Shown here piece after piece: positions 25,901 to 33,941 of a DNA stretch of 48,319 bases. The stretch's first letter is position 1, and each line of letters opens with the position of its first letter. Below the pieces are notes generated by a model, which saw only the letters and a program-made list of their open reading frames with translations, searched no databases and was not told the DNA's origin. Position numbers and translations under genes: made by a program. The DNA comes from Saccharothrix sp. NRRL B-16348 (GTDB taxonomy: Bacteria; Actinomycetota; Actinomycetes; Mycobacteriales; Pseudonocardiaceae): assembly GCF_001280085.1 (NCBI RefSeq), contig NZ_LGED01000230.1, forward strand, positions 1-48,319, in the 5' to 3' direction.

Positions 25901-26914
25901 GTGCGTCCTCTGTCGTGGTTGTCGCCACTGCTGTGCGGGGTGGTGTTGGTGGCCGGTGGGTATGCGGGGCTGGCTGGGCTCGGGGAGACGCGGTGGGTGG
26001 CGTTCGTCGCCGGGCTCGTTGCGCTCGTGCTGGTGGACGCGGTCGGGGTGCGGTTTCCGGCGGGGCTCGTGCTGGCGGTTCAGGCTGGGCTCGTGGTGGT
26101 CGTCGCGTTCGCCGACGGGTCGGGGATGGCGCGGGTGTTGTTCCTGCTGCTGCCGTTCGGGGCGTACTTCGCGTTCGGGCGGGTGGTGGCGGTTGGGGTT
26201 GGGGTGGCGGTGGGTGCGTTCATGGTCGTCGCGTTCCAGCTCACGGTGCCGGGGTGGACGCGGTCGGTCGAGCACGTGTCCGACCTGCTGATGTTCGGGA
26301 TCGGGGTGGTGTTGGCGTTGGCGATGGCGGAGTTGTCGGCCGCGGCGGAGCGGAGTCGGTTGGCGCGGGATGTGCACGACGGGCTCGGCCATCACCTGAC
26401 GGCGGTGTCGGTGTTGTTGGAGAAGGCGTCGGCCTTCCGGGAACGTGACGCGGCGGTGGCGGATCGGGCGGTCGAGGATGCGCGGGAGTCGGCGAGGCGG
26501 GCGTTGGAGGACGTGCGCACGTCCGTCCGGGCCCTGCGTGAGCCCTTTCGGCTGGCCGAGTCGCTGGCGCAGTTGGCGCGACCGGCCGGTGGGCTCGGGG
26601 TGTCTGTCACCTGTACGGGTGACGAATCCCGTTACGCTCCCGGCACCCTGCTGGCGCTCTACCGGGCCGCGCAGGAAGGGATCACCAACGCGATGCGCCA
26701 CGCCGGCGGTGCGGACGTCACCGTGACCGTGCACTGCGGGCCCCGGGAGGCGCGGTTGGTCGTCGCCGACGACGGGCCTGGGTTCGCGGCGGAACGGGAA
26801 GGGTTCGGCCTGCGCGGGGTGCGCGAGCGGATCGGGCTGGTGGGCGGGTCGGTCGAGGTGGACTGCGGTTCGGGCACCCGGCTGACGGTGGTCGTGCCGA
26901 GGGGGACGGCGTGA
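25901..26914 (+). CDS. Two-component sensor histidine kinase (NarL-type partner, HisKA_3)
   Basis: A 337-residue membrane sensor kinase. The N-terminal half holds about five hydrophobic helices with little outside them. Then comes a HisKA_3 dimerisation domain with ERSRLARDVHDGLGHHLTAV; the phosphorylated His is residue 159. The C-terminal HATPase_c domain shows QEGITNAMRHAGGADV and VVADDGPGFA. GTG 25901 is the start, with TAGCCT six bases upstream and no Shine-Dalgarno. Its stop overlaps the response regulator start (GTGA). The short sensor suggests detection within the membrane, as in LiaS/DesK-like kinases. The signal is unknown. Confidence 0.92.
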   Translation: MRPLSWLSPLLCGVVLVAGGYAGLAGLGETRWVAFVAGLVALVLVDAVGVRFPAGLVLAVQAGLVVVVAFADGSGMARVLFLLLPFGAYFAFGRVVAVGVGVAVGAFMVVAFQLTVPGWTRSVEHVSDLLMFGIGVVLALAMAELSAAAERSRLARDVHDGLGHHLTAVSVLLEKASAFRERDAAVADRAVEDARESARRALEDVRTSVRALREPFRLAESLAQLARPAGGLGVSVTCTGDESRYAPGTLLALYRAAQEGITNAMRHAGGADVTVTVHCGPREARLVVADDGPGFAAEREGFGLRGVRERIGLVGGSVEVDCGSGTRLTVVVPRGTA

Positions 26915-27558
26915 GCGACGGTAAGAACGACGTGCGCGTGGTGGTCGTGGACGACCAGCAGCTCATCCGCGAGAGCATCGCCGCCCTGCTCGACATCCAG
27001 CCGGGCATCACCGTCGTCGGCACGGCCGGTGACGGGCAGGCCGCGGTCGAGGTGGTGCTCGACGTCCAGCCGGACGTCGTGCTGATGGACGTCCGGATGC
27101 CGGTGTCGGACGGCATCGCCGCGCTCGTGGAACTGCGCCGCCGCGACGAACCGGCCAGGGTCGTCATGTTGACCACGTTCGACGACGAGGAGTACGTGGT
27201 CCGCGCGCTGAAAGCCGGTGCGAGCGGGTACCTGCTGAAGGACCGGCCCGCCGTCGAGCTGGCGGCGGCGGTGCGGCTCGCGCATTCGGGAGTGGTGCAG
27301 TTCGACCCGGCGGCGGCGGCCCGGCTGGCGTCCGTGCTGGGAACCACGCCGGACACCCACCGACCCGACGGGCTCACCGAACGCGAGGTGGACGTGTTGC
27401 GGCTCGTCGCCGGCGGCCGGACGAATCGCGAGATCGCCGGACGCCTGCACCTCAGCGAGGGCACGGTGAAGAACCACGTCTCCCGCATCCTCGGACGGCT
27501 CGGCCTGCGCGACCGCACGCAGGCCGCCGTCTACGCCCGCGACCAGGGCCTCCTCTGA
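26911..27558 (+). CDS. Response regulator of the NarL/LuxR family
   Basis: A 215-residue response regulator. The receiver domain has acidic residues Asp14 and Asp15, the phosphoacceptor Asp60 in VLMDVRMP, and the conserved Lys110 in GYLLKD. The C-terminal LuxR-type HTH includes LTEREVDVLRLVAGGRTNRE and LSEGTVKNHVSRILGRLGL. It is co-translated with the preceding kinase through a GTGA overlap, so they form one pair. Targets are not apparent. The convergent pseudo-subtilase gene follows after 32 bases. Confidence 0.95.
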   Translation: MSDGKNDVRVVVVDDQQLIRESIAALLDIQPGITVVGTAGDGQAAVEVVLDVQPDVVLMDVRMPVSDGIAALVELRRRDEPARVVMLTTFDDEEYVVRALKAGASGYLLKDRPAVELAAAVRLAHSGVVQFDPAAAARLASVLGTTPDTHRPDGLTEREVDVLRLVAGGRTNREIAGRLHLSEGTVKNHVSRILGRLGLRDRTQAAVYARDQGLL

Positions 27559-27590
27559 AACGCCCCGGCCCTCAAACGCACAGAAACGCC

Positions 27591-28808
27591 CTACACCGGG
27601 ACCATGCCCATGAACAGCAACAGGTTCGGCGACCCCGCACCCGGGTTGGTGATCACGCCGGGCGTGGCGTTCGCCCGCAGCGCCTCGGCCACCGCCACCG
27701 CCGAGTCACCCGGGAACCGGTGCCGCCACAACGCCGCCACGCCCGCCGCGTGCGCGGACGCCGTGGAACCGCTGATGGTCGAGTACGCGGTGTCCGACGT
27801 GCCCCACGCCGACGTGATGTTCACGCCCGGCGCCCACACGTCGATGCACGAGCCGTAGTTGGAGAAGCTCGCCTTCACGTCGTTGGCGTCCGTCGCGCCC
27901 ACGGTGGTGGCCAACGGCGTGCTGCCGGGCGAGTAGCCGCACGCGTTGGCGTTGGAACTGCCGGACACCACCGAGTAGTGCACGTTCGCGTTGATCGACC
28001 TGGTGATGGCGTCGTTGAACGCCTGGTTCGCCCCGCCGCCGAGCGTCATCAGCGCGACCGCCGGCCGGCCGCTCGCCGCCGCGTCCTGCGTCGCCCAGTC
28101 GATGCCCGCGATGATCTGCGAGTACGTGCCGGAGCCCTGGCAGTTCAGCACCCGCACGGACACCAGGGTCACGTCCTTCGCCACGCCGGTCGTCCGGCCA
28201 CCGACCGTGCCCGCCATGTGCGTGCCGTGCCCGTTGCAGTCGTTGCCGGGTGGCGTGACGCCGCCGACGGTGTCCAGCCCGGGCACGGCCGCGCCGTCGA
28301 ACTCCTGGTGCGTGTACCGGATGCCGGTGCCGAAGATGTACGCCCGCACGGTGGCCGCGGTGTTCGGGTGGAAGTACTTCTTGTCCAGCGGCAGGGAGCG
28401 CTGGTCGATCCGGTCCAGGCCCCACGACGGCGGGTCCGGCTGGACCACGAGGTCCTGCGCGGTGACGCCGTCCGGGGTGGCGTGGTCGGTGAGCCGGACG
28501 CGGGCGTCCTGGGCGATGTAGGCGACGCGGGGGTCGGCGGCGAGCCGGGCGACCTCCGCCTTGCCCGCCCGCACCGCGAACCCGGGCAGGGCCGTCCGGT
28601 AGGTGAACGTGACGTTCGGCGTGGCGGACCGGGCGGCGGCCACGTCCTCGTGCCGCTTCAACACCACGATGTAGCTGTCGGTCACGGCCTGCGTGCGATC
28701 GGCGTACAGCACGGGGGCGGCGGCGCCGGGAACAGGGGCGGCGTGCGCCGTAGGGGAGACGAGACCGGCTAACAGCGCGCCGGCCACCGCCACGTGTCTG
28801 ATCTTCAC
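27591..28808 (-). CDS. Secreted subtilase-family protein lacking catalytic residues (pseudoprotease)
   Basis: A 405-residue S8 (proteinase K-like) protein. Signal peptide 1-23, I9 propeptide-like domain about 45-108 (SYIVVLKRHEDV, LPGFAVRAGKAEVARL) and peptidase domain 126-400. The catalytic His194 is present (NGHGTH). The Asp position is Gly160 (AYIFGTGI, normally IDTGI). The oxyanion Asn position is Ser284 (VSGSSNANAC, normally AGNSNANAC). The nucleophile Ser position is Thr349 (SGSTASAH, normally SGTSMAxPH, with one residue deleted). I checked these codons directly: GGC, AGT, ACG. The frame is intact, and family residues around the motifs are kept, so a fold without normal proteolysis is likely. 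It may bind peptides or inhibitors. It stands alone. Confidence 0.9.
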   Translation of the reverse strand: MKIRHVAVAGALLAGLVSPTAHAAPVPGAAAPVLYADRTQAVTDSYIVVLKRHEDVAAARSATPNVTFTYRTALPGFAVRAGKAEVARLAADPRVAYIAQDARVRLTDHATPDGVTAQDLVVQPDPPSWGLDRIDQRSLPLDKKYFHPNTAATVRAYIFGTGIRYTHQEFDGAAVPGLDTVGGVTPPGNDCNGHGTHMAGTVGGRTTGVAKDVTLVSVRVLNCQGSGTYSQIIAGIDWATQDAAASGRPAVALMTLGGGANQAFNDAITRSINANVHYSVVSGSSNANACGYSPGSTPLATTVGATDANDVKASFSNYGSCIDVWAPGVNITSAWGTSDTAYSTISGSTASAHAAGVAALWRHRFPGDSAVAVAEALRANATPGVITNPGAGSPNLLLFMGMVPV

Positions 28809-29069
28809 GGCTCCTCCAACAGGCAGGGTTTCGTCGGGGAACGTGCTCGTCCTTGAACCACAGCACGCGCACCGCGGCGGCGACAGGTCCGATCAGAGTT
28901 CAACGATCAGTCGCCCGGTGGTCAACTTTCAGCCTTCTCGGGGGTGGAGACTGCATTCGGTGGTCAGACGTTGGGCTGAACGGGTGAACGCAGCGGGGAT
29001 GGGCTAACGCCGGATCGGGTGACGTCGACAGCAAGGCCACCGGCGCGCACACACAGGGGGTTTGCGCTC

Positions 29070-30899
29070 ATGGTCAAGAAGAAGAACGGTCTGCCGTCCT
29101 CGCTGAGGCGGTTCGTGCGCACCAAGGGCGCCGACTACCTGCGCGACCCGAACGTGTCCTCGATCGGGATCGGCTACAAGGTGGCCGACGGCAAGCCGAC
29201 CGACGAGATCGCCATCCAGTTCACCGTCCGGCAGAAGGCCGAGCCCGAGGCGCTGGGCGCGCTCGGCACCGCGCTGCTGCCCGAGACGATCGAGGTGGAC
29301 GGCGTCCCGGTGCCCACCGACGTGCTGCAACGCGACTACAAGGTCGACTTCCACGTGGTCGAGGAGACGGTCAGCGACGTGCGCAAGACGCGCGTCGACC
29401 CCGTGGTCCCGGGCGTGAGCCTGGGGCACGTGCGGGTCTCCGCGGGCACGCTCGGCTGCGTCGTCTACGACCGGGTCGACGGCACGCCGTACGTGCTCAG
29501 CAACTGGCACGTCCTGCACGGCCCGAACGGCGCCATCGGCGAGGACGTGGTGCAGCCCGGCGTGCACGACGACAACCGCACCGACCGCAACCGGCTCGGC
29601 AGGCTCGTCCGGTCGCACCTCGGCGCGGCGGGCGACTGCGCCATCGCCACCATCGAGGACCGGGGGTTCGAGGCCGAGATCCTCGACCTCGGCGTGCACG
29701 TGGACCAGCTCGGCGAGCCCGAGCTGGGCGACAAGGTCGTCAAGAGCGGCCGGACGACCGGCGTGACGCACGGCGTGGTCCGGCGCGTCGACACCCTCGT
29801 CAAGATCGACTACGGGCCGGGCGTCGGCCAGCGGCAGATCGGCTGCTTCGAGATCGGACCCGACCCGGCGCACCCCGCCGCCGACGGCGAGATCAGCATG
29901 GGCGGCGACTCCGGCTCAGCGTGGATGTTCAAGGCGTCCAACGGCAAGACCGGCAAGACCATGGCGGGCCTGCACTTCGCGGGCGAGGCGGGCGACAGCC
30001 CGGACGAGCACGCGCTGGCGTGCCTGCCCGGCTCGGTGTTCGAGAAGCTGGGCATCACGCTCACGCCGCCGAGGAAGGTCGAGGCGGCGGCCGCGCTGGT
30101 CGGGTTCGACGAGAACTTCCTCGGCACGCCGGTCGGCGTGCCGGAGCTCGGCGAGGCGGCGCGGGCCGACGCGGTCGAGCTGAACGGCTCGGTGGTCGTC
30201 GACTACACGCACTTCTCGTTGGCGCAGAGCAAGTCGCGGCGGTTCGCGTTCTGGGTGGCGTGGAACATCGACGGCGCGGACCTGAAGTCGATCAACCGCA
30301 CCGGCATCCCGTTCGTGCTCGACCCGCGGCTGCCCGCCGAGTTCCAGGTCGGCGACGAGCTGTACCGGGGCAACCGGCTCGACCGCGGCCACCTGGCCCG
30401 GCGCGCCGACCTGCTGTGGGGTCCGAAGGCGGTGGCGCAGAAGGCGAACACCGACTCGTTCTTCTTCACCAACATCACGCCCCAGATGGACGACTTCAAC
30501 CAGAGCATGCGGCAGGGCCTCTGGGGTCGGCTCGAGGACGCGGTGCTGTCCGATGTGGACGTCGACGACCTGCGGGTGAGCGTCTACGGCGGCCCGGTGT
30601 TCCAGCCCGACGACCGCGTGTTCCGCGGCGTGGCGCTGCCGCGCGAGTACTGGAAGGTGATCGCGTTCACCTCGGCGGGCACGCTGAAGGCGCGGGCGTT
30701 CGTGCTGACCCAGAACCTGAACCAGCTCGAATCCCTGGACCTGGACGAGTTCCGGGTGTTCCAGGTGCGGCTGGACGAGGTCGAGGAGCGCTGCGGCTTC
30801 ACGTTCCCGGCGGTGCTGACGGCGGCGGACACCCTCGTCGTGCCGGAGTCGCTGGACGAGCGCGCACCGCTGGAGGCGTTGAGCGACATCCAGTGGTGA
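29070..30899 (+). CDS. Trypsin-like serine protease fused to DNA/RNA non-specific endonuclease
   Basis: A 609-residue two-enzyme protein with no signal peptide. Residues 1-95 are an N-terminal segment (SSIGIGYKVADGKPTDEIAI, then VPTDVLQRDY) like that of some intracellular trypsin-like proteases. Residues about 115-330 are a trypsin-fold protease with a plausible triad: His147 (SNWHVLH), Asp189 (AGDCAI) and Ser281 (GGDSGSA). Residues about 375-595 are an NUC1/EndoG-type nuclease with DRGHLARRAD (His441), Asn468 in TNITPQ, metal-type Asn477 and Trp485. Both active sites look intact. ATG 29070 has GGGGG nine bases upstream. The cytoplasmic location is inferred. The protease may control the nuclease, as in suicide defence proteins, but that is a hypothesis. 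Confidence 0.9.
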   Translation: MVKKKNGLPSSLRRFVRTKGADYLRDPNVSSIGIGYKVADGKPTDEIAIQFTVRQKAEPEALGALGTALLPETIEVDGVPVPTDVLQRDYKVDFHVVEETVSDVRKTRVDPVVPGVSLGHVRVSAGTLGCVVYDRVDGTPYVLSNWHVLHGPNGAIGEDVVQPGVHDDNRTDRNRLGRLVRSHLGAAGDCAIATIEDRGFEAEILDLGVHVDQLGEPELGDKVVKSGRTTGVTHGVVRRVDTLVKIDYGPGVGQRQIGCFEIGPDPAHPAADGEISMGGDSGSAWMFKASNGKTGKTMAGLHFAGEAGDSPDEHALACLPGSVFEKLGITLTPPRKVEAAAALVGFDENFLGTPVGVPELGEAARADAVELNGSVVVDYTHFSLAQSKSRRFAFWVAWNIDGADLKSINRTGIPFVLDPRLPAEFQVGDELYRGNRLDRGHLARRADLLWGPKAVAQKANTDSFFFTNITPQMDDFNQSMRQGLWGRLEDAVLSDVDVDDLRVSVYGGPVFQPDDRVFRGVALPREYWKVIAFTSAGTLKARAFVLTQNLNQLESLDLDEFRVFQVRLDEVEERCGFTFPAVLTAADTLVVPESLDERAPLEALSDIQW

Positions 30900-30925
30900 A
30901 CGACAGCCGGCGGTGAGCCCGGGCG

Positions 30926-31327
30926 TCAGCGCGGACGGCGGTTGTACCAGAAGATCGAGCCCACGCCGACGACGATCAACCCGAGCCCGACACCGGGCCA
31001 CAGGTACAGGTTCTGCCCGTCTTCGGGGAAGTGGACGGCGCTCGGGTTGGTCCGCCGGTAGCTGACGGCCACCCGGTCGCCCTTCCCCGGCTTCCGGTCG
31101 GACGGCGGGAGGGTCTCGGTGACCTCCTCGCCGTCGGCGGTGGTGAACCGCACGGTCGACTTCCACTCGCCGCCGTCCGCGCCGCTCACCCGGAGCACCT
31201 CGGCCTGCGCGTCGACCAGGCGCCGGTCGTCCAGCACGAGCCAGCCGCCGAACGCGATCGCGGCCACGCCGCAGACGATGAAGATCACAGCCCTGAGCAC
31301 CGCGGTTCCCCCCACTGTCGAGCCCAC
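30926..31327 (-). CDS. DUF3592-like membrane protein
   Basis: A 133-residue protein with two membrane helices, at residues about 11-30 (LRAVIFIVCGVAAIAFGGWL) and near the C-terminus (GVGLGLIVVGVGSIFW). Between them is an extracytoplasmic beta-rich segment with RFTTADGEEV and GDRVAVSYRRTNPSAVHF, which matches the DUF3592 pattern. The function is unknown. The gene stands alone, convergent to the protease-nuclease gene. Confidence 0.75.
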   Translation of the reverse strand: MGSTVGGTAVLRAVIFIVCGVAAIAFGGWLVLDDRRLVDAQAEVLRVSGADGGEWKSTVRFTTADGEEVTETLPPSDRKPGKGDRVAVSYRRTNPSAVHFPEDGQNLYLWPGVGLGLIVVGVGSIFWYNRRPR

Positions 31328-31407
31328 CCCGCGTTGATCTTATCGGGTGTCACCTCACCGGGTGGCGCACGCCGGCGGCGCCGGGATTTCCGGCGCTAGA
31401 CTGGAGA

Positions 31408-32475
31408 GTGCGCTTGATGTTCGCTGCGCTCGCAGCCCACGGACACACCTATCCCTCGATCCCGCTGGCCGTCGCCGCCCGTGCCGCCGGGCACGACGTG
31501 GTGTTCGCCGCCGGTGAGCGGTTCCTGCCCGCGTTGCGCGAAGCCGGCCTGCGCGCCGTGCCCGCCGGGATGGGGATGGCCGAGGCGTTCGCCGGGGTCG
31601 CGCCCACCGAGCGGGGCATCGGCCAGGTCATCGGCGACGTGCTGCCGCGCCGGTGGTTCGCCGACCTGACGCCGTTGCTGCGCGACCACCGGCCGGACTT
31701 GCTGGTGCACGACCTGGCGACGCTCGGCGCGGCCCTGGCCGGCGCGGCGGCGGGCGTGCCCACGGTCGCGCACACGTTCGGCCGGGTGTCGCCGGGGCCG
31801 ATGTCGGAGGCGATGACGGAGGCGTTCGACGCGCTGGCCGCCGAGCTGCGCGTCACGCTCCCGCCGGCCCGGCACGTCGACATCTGCCCGGATTCCGTGC
31901 AGTCGCCGGAGTTCCGCGCCACCGACCGCGTGCCGCTGCGCCCGGTCGGCTGGTCACGGCCGGGTGACGTGCCAGAACGCGGCGCGCGGCCGTTCGTGTA
32001 CCTGACGCTGGGCACCGCCTACGCCTCGGCCGACGTGCTGCGGCAGTCGGTCGACGGGCTGGCCGCGCTGCCGGTGGACGTCGTCGTGGCGACCGGGCCG
32101 GTGGTGGACGTGGCGGCGTTGGGCGCGGTGCCGGACAACGTGCGGCTGACGGCGTGGGTGCCGCAGCACCGGCTGCTGCGCGAGGTCGACCTGGTCGTGC
32201 ACCACGGTGGCAGCGGCACGATGCTCGGCGCGTTCGCCGCGGGTGTGCCGCAGCTGGTCGTGCCGCAGGGCGCGGACCAGTTCGGCAACGCCCAGGCCGT
32301 CCTCGACGCGGGCGCCGGCACGCGCCTGCTGCCCGGCGAGTTCGGCCGCGAGGCGGTGACGGCGGCGGCGGGCGCGCTGCTCGCGGACGACGCGGCCCGT
32401 GCGGCGGCCCGCCGGCTCGCGATCGAGATCGCCACCATGCCCTCGCCCGCAGAGGTGGTCGACCGGCTCACCTGA
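31408..32475 (+). CDS. Glycosyltransferase of the GT1/macrolide glycosyltransferase type
   Basis: A 355-residue soluble glycosyltransferase with a GT-B fold. The N-terminus RLMFAALAAHGHTYPSIPLA is the acceptor-side motif. The C-terminal donor-binding signature is HHGGSGTMLGAFAAGVPQ followed by PQGADQFGNA, as in enzymes that glycosylate polyketides and other natural products. GTG 31408 is chosen because TAGACT (31397-31402) lies five bases upstream, fitting a leaderless transcript. The ATG four codons in is an alternative. Donor and acceptor are unknown. It is convergent to the P450/peptide genes and need not belong to them. Confidence 0.88.
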   Translation: MRLMFAALAAHGHTYPSIPLAVAARAAGHDVVFAAGERFLPALREAGLRAVPAGMGMAEAFAGVAPTERGIGQVIGDVLPRRWFADLTPLLRDHRPDLLVHDLATLGAALAGAAAGVPTVAHTFGRVSPGPMSEAMTEAFDALAAELRVTLPPARHVDICPDSVQSPEFRATDRVPLRPVGWSRPGDVPERGARPFVYLTLGTAYASADVLRQSVDGLAALPVDVVVATGPVVDVAALGAVPDNVRLTAWVPQHRLLREVDLVVHHGGSGTMLGAFAAGVPQLVVPQGADQFGNAQAVLDAGAGTRLLPGEFGREAVTAAAGALLADDAARAAARRLAIEIATMPSPAEVVDRLT

Positions 32476-32755
32476 CTGGCGCGCGGTCCTCGAGCGCCAC
32501 GACATCGCGCAGCCGCACGCCGTTGCCGTTCAACCGACCCAGTGTGCCCACAGCAGCTGGACGCCGTTGCTGTTCAGCCGGCCGGCAGCCGACCGACGAC
32601 CGCGTTCGCCACGACGACAACAGCACCGCCGAGCACCCGGCAGCGCCAGCAGGGCGCCGACGACGAACGCATCGCGCACTACCAGCGGCGGGCTCCCACC
32701 CCGCGTTGAGGGCCGACCCGGGCAACCCCCAGTGGATCACCCGGGCCGGTGGGCC
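32476..32755. other. Non-coding gap with a direct repeat and possible gene remnant
   Basis: No convincing gene lies between the glycosyltransferase stop and the peptide gene. On the plus strand an imperfect 29-base direct repeat (units starting GCAGCCGCACGCCGTTGCCG at 32510 and AGCAGCTGGACGCCGTTGCT at 32551) is visible. Minus-strand frames contain short hydrophobic stretches interrupted by frameshifts, so it may be a decayed gene. A weak inverted repeat (CCGGG...CCCGG, about 32718-32744) could terminate the peptide transcript. Confidence 0.35.
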
Positions 32756-32818
32756 CTACTCCCAGTTCCACCTACGGCCGGTCTGGTTCGTGAAGATGCG
32801 GCGCAACGCAGCGGTCAT
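32756..32818 (-). CDS. Putative 20-residue RiPP precursor peptide
   Basis: A tiny gene with the product MTAALRRIFTNQTGRRWNWE. ATG 32818 lies inside the last codons of the P450 gene in another frame, overlapping it by 47 bases, and stops at TAG 32756. A perfect anti-SD match AAGGAGGTGA (32834-32825) sits at good distance (GGAGG nine bases from ATG). This is much stronger than most ribosome sites in the window. The peptide has a basic leader-like start and an aromatic C-terminus (Trp17, Trp19), the kind of core crosslinked by P450s in biarylitide, cittilin and atropopeptide pathways. I know of no peptide with this sequence. The RiPP role is inferred from gene order and composition. Confidence 0.6.
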   Translation of the reverse strand: MTAALRRIFTNQTGRRWNWE

Positions 32819-33941
32819 GGTCGTTCACCTCCTTCGCCCTCCGGTGCAGGGTGAAAGGTCGGGGGACGAGGCCGTCGGCCATCACCGGGCGGGTGTCGCC
32901 GCCGGTGACGGTCAGGCGGGCGTCGTCGGCGAGCGCGGCCACCGTCCCGGTGATCAGGACCTGGGCCGGTGACGCGCCGGCGCAGGTGAACCGACCCGCG
33001 CCGAACGGCAGGTAGGGGCCGTGCCCGCTCGGTTCGGCCCAGCGGTCGGGCCGGAACGCATCGGGGTCGGCCCAGAGCCGCTCGTCGTGGTGCGCCAGGT
33101 AGGGGCTGACCGACAGCACCTCGCCGGACCGCACGGGGACGTCGCCGAACCCGGCGGGCGCCGGGCGGACGACCATCCAGGCCATCGGCCGGTGCCGCAA
33201 CGCCTCGCGCACCACCCAGTCGACCGGCCACGGCCACGGCGAGGCCGACGTGTGGAGGCAGGCCAGCAGCACCGACCACGCCACCGTGCACCCCACGGGC
33301 GCCACGATCGCCCGGAACAGCAACGCGAACAGCTCCGCGACCGTCCGGTCGGCCATCCCGTCGGGGCACGCACCGAGCACGGCGTCCAGCACGTCCCGCG
33401 GCTCGCTGGCGGCACGCGCCCGGCGTTCGGCCACCTGCTCGGCCACCCCGGCCAGCAGCCTGCCGCGCAGCACCTCCGCCCGCGCCCGCTGCCACACGCG
33501 CGGCGGGCGGATCAGCACGCCGCCGCGGGCGGCCCGCGCCAGCGACCACCGCGTCGCGTCCGGCGTGCCGGGGTGGAGCAGGAGGTCGGCCATGGCCCGG
33601 TGCACCAGGTCGATCCCGGCCTCGGGCCACGCGCTGTCCGCGGGCAGTCCGGCGACCGCGGCGGCCAGCCCGTGGCGGAAGTCGGGCACGCGGGCCCGCA
33701 CCAGGTCCCGCACCGCGCGGCCGACCGCCACCTGGGCGGGCCGCGACGGCAGCAGCGCCCCGAAGAACGCGGACATCCCGTCGTTGACCACCGGGTCGCG
33801 CAACACCGCCCGCGCAAGGTCGGCGTCGCCCACGCACCAGTCGCCCCACGGCAGTCGGAACACGTCCCCCCGGGCGCGGTGGCGCAGGTGCTCGATGGCG
33901 GTCAACGGATCCCGCCGGAACCGGCGCATTTCGGTGCTCAT
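32772..33941 (-). CDS. Cytochrome P450, candidate peptide-modifying enzyme
   Basis: A soluble bacterial P450 of 389 residues. The ExxR motif is Glu246-Ala-Leu-Arg249. The heme loop is LPFGAGRFTCAGASPA with the iron ligand Cys320. The I-helix (AIVAPVGCTVAW, about 211-222) lacks the usual acidic residue before Thr219; the position is Cys218. ATG 33941 has GGGGGGA upstream and fits the family start, while the earlier in-frame extension is leader. The C-terminus overlaps the 20-codon peptide gene by 47 bases. No ferredoxin or reductase gene is adjacent. It probably crosslinks or oxidises the peptide. A role on another small molecule is the alternative. Confidence 0.9.
   Translation of the reverse strand: MSTEMRRFRRDPLTAIEHLRHRARGDVFRLPWGDWCVGDADLARAVLRDPVVNDGMSAFFGALLPSRPAQVAVGRAVRDLVRARVPDFRHGLAAAVAGLPADSAWPEAGIDLVHRAMADLLLHPGTPDATRWSLARAARGGVLIRPPRVWQRARAEVLRGRLLAGVAEQVAERRARAASEPRDVLDAVLGACPDGMADRTVAELFALLFRAIVAPVGCTVAWSVLLACLHTSASPWPWPVDWVVREALRHRPMAWMVVRPAPAGFGDVPVRSGEVLSVSPYLAHHDERLWADPDAFRPDRWAEPSGHGPYLPFGAGRFTCAGASPAQVLITGTVAALADDARLTVTGGDTRPVMADGLVPRPFTLHRRAKEVNDHDRCVAPHLHEPDRP
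32825..32834 (-). promoter_or_regulatory. Perfect Shine-Dalgarno sequence inside the P450 gene
   Basis: On the minus strand this reads AAGGAGGTGA, complementary to ten bases of the 16S rRNA tail. It sits within the P450 coding sequence and six bases before ATG 32818, so it serves the peptide gene. It decides the peptide start. Confidence 0.7.

Noticed and set aside
25293..25928. Minus-strand frame of 211 codons in the repeat tract
   Set aside because: It gives a low-complexity Gly/Ala/Arg/Ser product and runs into the histidine kinase gene. No ribosome site or known domain.
32468..32740. Minus-strand frame of 90 codons after the peptide gene
   Set aside because: GTG start without a ribosome site, no recognisable domain, and it runs into the stop end of the convergent glycosyltransferase gene. 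Treated as gap or remnant.
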